A stretch of 8,296 nucleotides of DNA. Source: an uncultured Bacteroidales bacterium (GTDB lineage: Bacteria; Bacteroidota; Bacteroidia; Bacteroidales; Marinilabiliaceae). The notes under the pieces are model-generated. The model made no database searches and was not told the DNA's origin. It worked only from the letters and a program-made list of their open reading frames with translations. The position numbers were made by a program, and so were the translations under genes. Below, piece after piece: positions 5,199-8,296 of the stretch; positions within the stretch are counted from its first letter, which is position 1, and the number at the start of each line of letters is the position of its first letter. The stretch spans positions 1-8,296 of the forward strand of contig CALAVC010000125.1 in NCBI GenBank assembly GCA_937892095.1. The letters run 5' to 3'.

Positions 5199-7205
5199 AT
5201 GCAAAACAACGCAACACAGAGAGCAGCCGACAACATCCGCATCTTGGCTGCGTCTATGGTAGAGAAAGCCAACTCTGGTCACCCAGGAGGTGCAATGGGT
5301 GGTGCAGACTTCGTCAACGTACTTTTTAGCGAATTTATGGTCTACGACCCAGCCAACCCACGTTGGGAAGGTCGCGACCGCTTCTTCCTTGACCCGGGGC
5401 ACATGTCGCCAATGCTCTACTCGGTGTTGGCACTGACGGGTAAATTTACAATGGACGAACTTGCACAGTTCCGTCAGTGGGGTTCGCCAACGCCCGGTCA
5501 CCCTGAAGTATGCGTAGAGCGTGGCATAGAGAATACGTCGGGACCTCTGGGTCAGGGACATGCATATGCAGTAGGTGCAGCCATAGCAGCTAAGTTTTTA
5601 CAGGCACGCTTTGGCAACGTGATGGGTCAGACGATATATGCCTACATTTCAGATGGTGGCGTACAAGAAGAGATTTCGCAAGGAACAGGTCGATTGGCAG
5701 GACACCTTGGACTGGACAACCTCGTGATGTTCTACGACTCAAACGACATTCAGCTCAGCACAGAGACCAAAGCTGTTACGAGCGAAGACGTAGCAAAGAA
5801 ATATGAAGCATGGGGCTGGAAGGTTATCGACATCGTTGGCAACGACGCTGACCAGATTCGCCGTGCACTTACCGAAGCAAAAGCCGTCAAAGGTCAGCCA
5901 ACAATAATAATTGGCAAGACGGTCATGGGCAAGGGTGCGCGTAAGGCCGACAATAGTAGCTACGAGAACAACTGCGCAACACACGGAGCTCCACTGGGTG
6001 GCGACGCATACAAGAACACAATAGTAAACCTTGGTGGCGACCCTGAGAAACCATTCCAAATATTCCCCGAAGTAAAAGAACTCTACGCAAAGCGTGCTGA
6101 AGAGCTGAAGAAGATAGTAGCAGGACGCCTTGCAGAGAAAGAAGCGTGGGCAAAAGCAAACCCTGAACTTGCTGCTAAGTTGGAACTCTTCTTCAGTGGC
6201 AAGGCTCCAAAGGTAGATTGGGCAGGCATTGAGCAAAAAGCAGGTGCTGCAACGCGAGCAGCTTCGGCAACCGTGCTTGGCGCATTGGCTACACAAGTAG
6301 AGAACATGATTGTGGCAAGCGCAGACTTGTCGAACAGCGATAAGACCGATGGGTTCTTGAAGAAAACTCACGCCTTTACACGCGACGACTTCTCGGGTCA
6401 GTTCCTTCAAGCAGGCGTGGCAGAGTTGACAATGGCATGCGTATGCATAGGAATGAGTTTGCATGGTGGTGTCATTCCAGCATGTGGCACATTCTTCGTC
6501 TTCTCAGACTACATGAAGCCCGCTGTCCGCATGGCAGCACTAATGGAACAACCCGTCAAGTTCATTTGGACACACGATGCTTTCCGCGTGGGCGAAGACG
6601 GACCTACACACGAACCCGTAGAGCAAGAAGCACAGATTCGCCTTATGGAGAAGCTACAGAATCATAAGGGTAAGAACTCTATGCTCGTGCTTCGTCCTGC
6701 CGACGCAGAAGAGACTACGCAAGCTTGGAAACTTGCCATGGAAAACACGTCGACTCCTACGGCACTCATTTTCTCTCGCCAAAACATTGCTAACCTGCCA
6801 GCAGGCAACGACTACACGCAAGCAGCGAAGGGTGCTTACGTAGTGGCTGGCTCTGACGCCAACCCCGACGTCGTGCTCATTGCTTCGGGCTCTGAGGTTT
6901 CGACACTTGTGGCTGGAGCAGAGCTTCTGCGCAAAGATGGCGTGAAAGTACGCATAGTATCGGCACCTTCTGAAGGTCTTTTCAGAAGCCAAAGCAAAGA
7001 ATATCAAGAGAGTGTCATACCAAGCAAAGCCAAGAAGTTTGGCCTGACAGCAGGTCTGCCTGTCAACTTGTTGGGACTTGTAGGTACCGACGGCAAGATA
7101 TGGGGTCTGCCCTCGTTTGGCTTCTCGGCACCATATAAAGTGCTGGACGAGAAACTTGGCTTCACGGGCGAGAACGTCTACAAGCAAGTAAAAGAAATGT
7201 TGTAA
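5199..7205 (+). CDS. tkt: Transketolase
   Basis: A thiamine-diphosphate enzyme that moves two-carbon ketol units between sugar phosphates (xylulose 5-phosphate with ribose 5-phosphate or erythrose 4-phosphate), linking the pentose phosphate pathway to glycolysis. The 668-residue length equals that of full bacterial transketolases. The N-terminal cofactor domain (about 1-330) has SGHPGG (His28), DPGH (His68), TPGHPE (His101), the metal/diphosphate motif SDGG at 151-154 with Asp152 and Asn182, and His262. The pyrimidine-binding domain (about 350-530) has AGVAEL with the catalytic Glu409, then HDAFRVGEDGPTHEPVEQ at 459-476 with His471, and Arg527 in FSRQN. The C-terminal domain (about 545-668) begins around the ASGSEV segment. 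The first glycine of the usual GDG motif is serine here, which I recall as normal for the Bacteroidetes version. It forms an operon with rpiB and ends at a strong terminator. Confidence 0.98.
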   Translation: MQNNATQRAADNIRILAASMVEKANSGHPGGAMGGADFVNVLFSEFMVYDPANPRWEGRDRFFLDPGHMSPMLYSVLALTGKFTMDELAQFRQWGSPTPGHPEVCVERGIENTSGPLGQGHAYAVGAAIAAKFLQARFGNVMGQTIYAYISDGGVQEEISQGTGRLAGHLGLDNLVMFYDSNDIQLSTETKAVTSEDVAKKYEAWGWKVIDIVGNDADQIRRALTEAKAVKGQPTIIIGKTVMGKGARKADNSSYENNCATHGAPLGGDAYKNTIVNLGGDPEKPFQIFPEVKELYAKRAEELKKIVAGRLAEKEAWAKANPELAAKLELFFSGKAPKVDWAGIEQKAGAATRAASATVLGALATQVENMIVASADLSNSDKTDGFLKKTHAFTRDDFSGQFLQAGVAELTMACVCIGMSLHGGVIPACGTFFVFSDYMKPAVRMAALMEQPVKFIWTHDAFRVGEDGPTHEPVEQEAQIRLMEKLQNHKGKNSMLVLRPADAEETTQAWKLAMENTSTPTALIFSRQNIANLPAGNDYTQAAKGAYVVAGSDANPDVVLIASGSEVSTLVAGAELLRKDGVKVRIVSAPSEGLFRSQSKEYQESVIPSKAKKFGLTAGLPVNLLGLVGTDGKIWGLPSFGFSAPYKVLDEKLGFTGENVYKQVKEML

Positions 7206-7226
7206 ACAAAAGACAACATACTCTAT

Positions 7227-7265
7227 AAAAAGAGTCCGACAAAAATATTTGTCGGACTCTTTTTT
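7227..7265 (+). terminator. Bidirectional terminator after tkt
   Basis: A perfect 13-bp inverted repeat (7231-7243 with 7248-7260, 4-base loop AATA) is flanked by A-rich sequence on the left and TTTTT on the right, which can add four further A-T pairs. It starts 21 bases after the tkt stop codon. Because an A-run precedes and a T-run follows, the same hairpin can end transcripts from either side. Confidence 0.92.
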
Positions 7266-7271
7266 GTGCTA

Positions 7272-7317
7272 TGTAAAAACAAAGTTGGCTACTCACAAAG
7301 TGTGAGTAGCCAACTTT
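7272..7317 (-). terminator. Terminator of the alpha/beta hydrolase gene
   Basis: A perfect 17-bp inverted repeat (7281-7297 with 7301-7317, loop of only 3 bases) lies 23 bases beyond the stop codon of the hydrolase gene. Read on the minus strand it ends in TTT and is followed by GTTTTTAC, an adequate T-tract. It lies back to back with the terminator of tkt. Confidence 0.88.
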
Positions 7318-7340
7318 CGATGCGTTACGAAATCAAGATA

Positions 7341-8195
7341 CTACTTGAGTTTTTTAACCATGAAGTTGACTATTTGCTCCATGGCTTTGTTGTGCTTGTC
7401 GATGTCTTCGGAACCAAAGTTGTGGTCGAGACCTTTGAGTTGTTCGTATTTGGCGTTTGGCATTACCTGTTCGAGATATTCACCATAGGAGTAGGGAATA
7501 ATCTGGTCGTTTTTACCAAAAAGGATGAGGCAGTCGCCTTTGTAAGAGGCTGCAGTCTTTAAGATGTTAGTCTTTTGAATTTCTTCGATAAAGTCGCGAC
7601 CGAGACTCTCTGTTTCGCTAAACTCTATGGAACGTGGTGGGTCGTTGGGGTCGAATGTCTTGCCGAGCATATTGCCACGCAGTGCGTCCTCTCGAAGACT
7701 TGCAGCAGGAGCCATGAGCATGAGGGCCTTGATGGTGCCTTTGCCATAGTCGGCAGCACTGAACAAACCGACAACGCCACCGAGCGAATGACCTACGATG
7801 CCGATACCCTTGACAAATGGGAGTTTCTTGGCGTAGTCGATGATGGCTGCAGCGTCTTTAAGTTCTTTTTTTAGAGTGAGGTCTTTGAACTTAAAGCCTT
7901 TGTTTTCGGGTATAGCTGCTGTCTGACCATGTGCGCTAAAGTCGAAGAGGAGCGTGGCGACACCTTGTTGTTCGAGGCTGGTTGCAATCTGACGGAGGTT
8001 GGCATCTTCTTTGCTCGAACGGAAGCCGTGCATAAGAATGACCATCGGGCACTTTTGACCCTCGATAAAGTTGACCGGCTTATGGTAGACGGCCGAAAGC
8101 AGACCATTGGGTCCTTTAATAGTTATGGCTTCTTGCGCAAAGGAGGTCAGCGCAACGCTGAAAAGAGCAAGAGCAGAAAAGAGGATTTTCTTCAC
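7341..8195 (-). CDS. Exported alpha/beta hydrolase, esterase-like
   Basis: A 284-residue serine hydrolase of the alpha/beta fold. It begins with a Sec signal peptide (Lys2-Lys3, hydrophobic to about residue 17, probable cut after Ser-Phe-Ala at residue 20) without a lipobox cysteine, so the enzyme should be released into the periplasm or beyond. The catalytic set is visible: oxyanion-hole His-Gly-Phe (56-58), nucleophile elbow Gly-His-Ser-Leu-Gly-Gly with Ser137, acid Asp230 in GKNDQIIP, and His258 in GLDHNFG. The FSAHGQT segment after strand 4 and the GLDH motif recall the cinnamoyl/feruloyl-esterase-like group (Est1E, LJ0536), so action on ester-linked plant or acyl substrates is possible but not shown. 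The start is GTG at 8193-8195: an in-frame stop lies 12 bases upstream with no ATG between, and the signal peptide begins exactly here. It is transcribed towards tkt and ends at its own hairpin. Confidence 0.92.
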   Translation of the reverse strand: MKKILFSALALFSVALTSFAQEAITIKGPNGLLSAVYHKPVNFIEGQKCPMVILMHGFRSSKEDANLRQIATSLEQQGVATLLFDFSAHGQTAAIPENKGFKFKDLTLKKELKDAAAIIDYAKKLPFVKGIGIVGHSLGGVVGLFSAADYGKGTIKALMLMAPAASLREDALRGNMLGKTFDPNDPPRSIEFSETESLGRDFIEEIQKTNILKTAASYKGDCLILFGKNDQIIPYSYGEYLEQVMPNAKYEQLKGLDHNFGSEDIDKHNKAMEQIVNFMVKKLK

Positions 8196-8230
8196 CGTAA
8201 ACGATTTTTAGTGGTTAGTGTTTATAAAAC

Positions 8231-8238
8231 CAAAGATA
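8231..8238 (-). promoter_or_regulatory. Candidate -7 box of the hydrolase promoter
   Basis: TATCTTTG on the minus strand fits TAnnTTTG at all fixed positions and lies 35 bases before the GTG start. No TTTG is found at the usual 19-21-base distance; the nearest lies only 11 bases upstream (8250-8253). Only the -7 part is therefore supported. Confidence 0.4.
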
Positions 8239-8296
8239 TATAAAAAATACAAAATCTTATAGTCATATTCTATTGCCGCTTGCGACGAGAACGGAC

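Noticed and set aside
5739..6464. Long open frame of 241 codons on the minus strand inside tkt
   Set aside because: It lies opposite a fully convincing transketolase, is unusually rich in Cys, has no signal or known motif, and arises from the codon bias of the real gene. The same holds for the frames at 6654-7187 and 5160-5561.
8270..8296. Possible 3' end of a minus-strand gene entering from the right (basic tail Arg-Ser-Arg-Arg-Lys-Arg-Gln before TAG)
   Set aside because: Only eight codons are visible and another minus-strand frame is also open. The basic tail is suggestive but not evidence.

Overview
The window looks like ordinary chromosomal DNA from a member of the Bacteroidales (Bacteroidota), perhaps near Prevotella or Alloprevotella; the genus cannot be fixed by eye. 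The signs are: a lipoprotein with an acidic stretch right after the lipid-bearing cysteine; an outer-membrane barrel protein; the transketolase variant with a YISDGG thiamine-diphosphate motif; matches to the Bacteroidetes -7 promoter box (TAnnTTTG); and no clear Shine-Dalgarno sequences. I see no mobile element, CRISPR array, tRNA or rRNA.

Left part (1-2059, minus strand): an 8-stranded outer-membrane beta-barrel protein with a strong terminator behind it, and upstream of it a probable surface lipoprotein that resembles the DUF4465 group. The 182-base gap before the next gene holds an unusual cluster of inverted and direct repeats that could form two mutually exclusive hairpins.

Middle part (2060-4511, minus strand): a galM-mltF pair, almost certainly one transcript. 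Aldose 1-epimerase is followed after 4 bases by an MltF-like lipoprotein lytic transglycosylase with a solute-binding domain and an SLT domain.

Right part: a divergent promoter region (4512-4699) separates galM from rpiB-tkt on the plus strand. RpiB and transketolase are both enzymes of the non-oxidative pentose phosphate pathway, and the pair ends in a strong terminator. A convergent gene for an exported alpha/beta hydrolase (serine esterase type) follows, with its own hairpin terminator placed back to back with that of tkt.

Functionally the centre of the window is sugar-phosphate metabolism (galM, rpiB, tkt), flanked by cell-envelope genes. I did not find a novel multi-gene system. The observations most worth a second look are a near-perfect palindrome in the rpiB-tkt promoter, the repeat cluster upstream of the lipoprotein gene, and the divergent lipoprotein itself.
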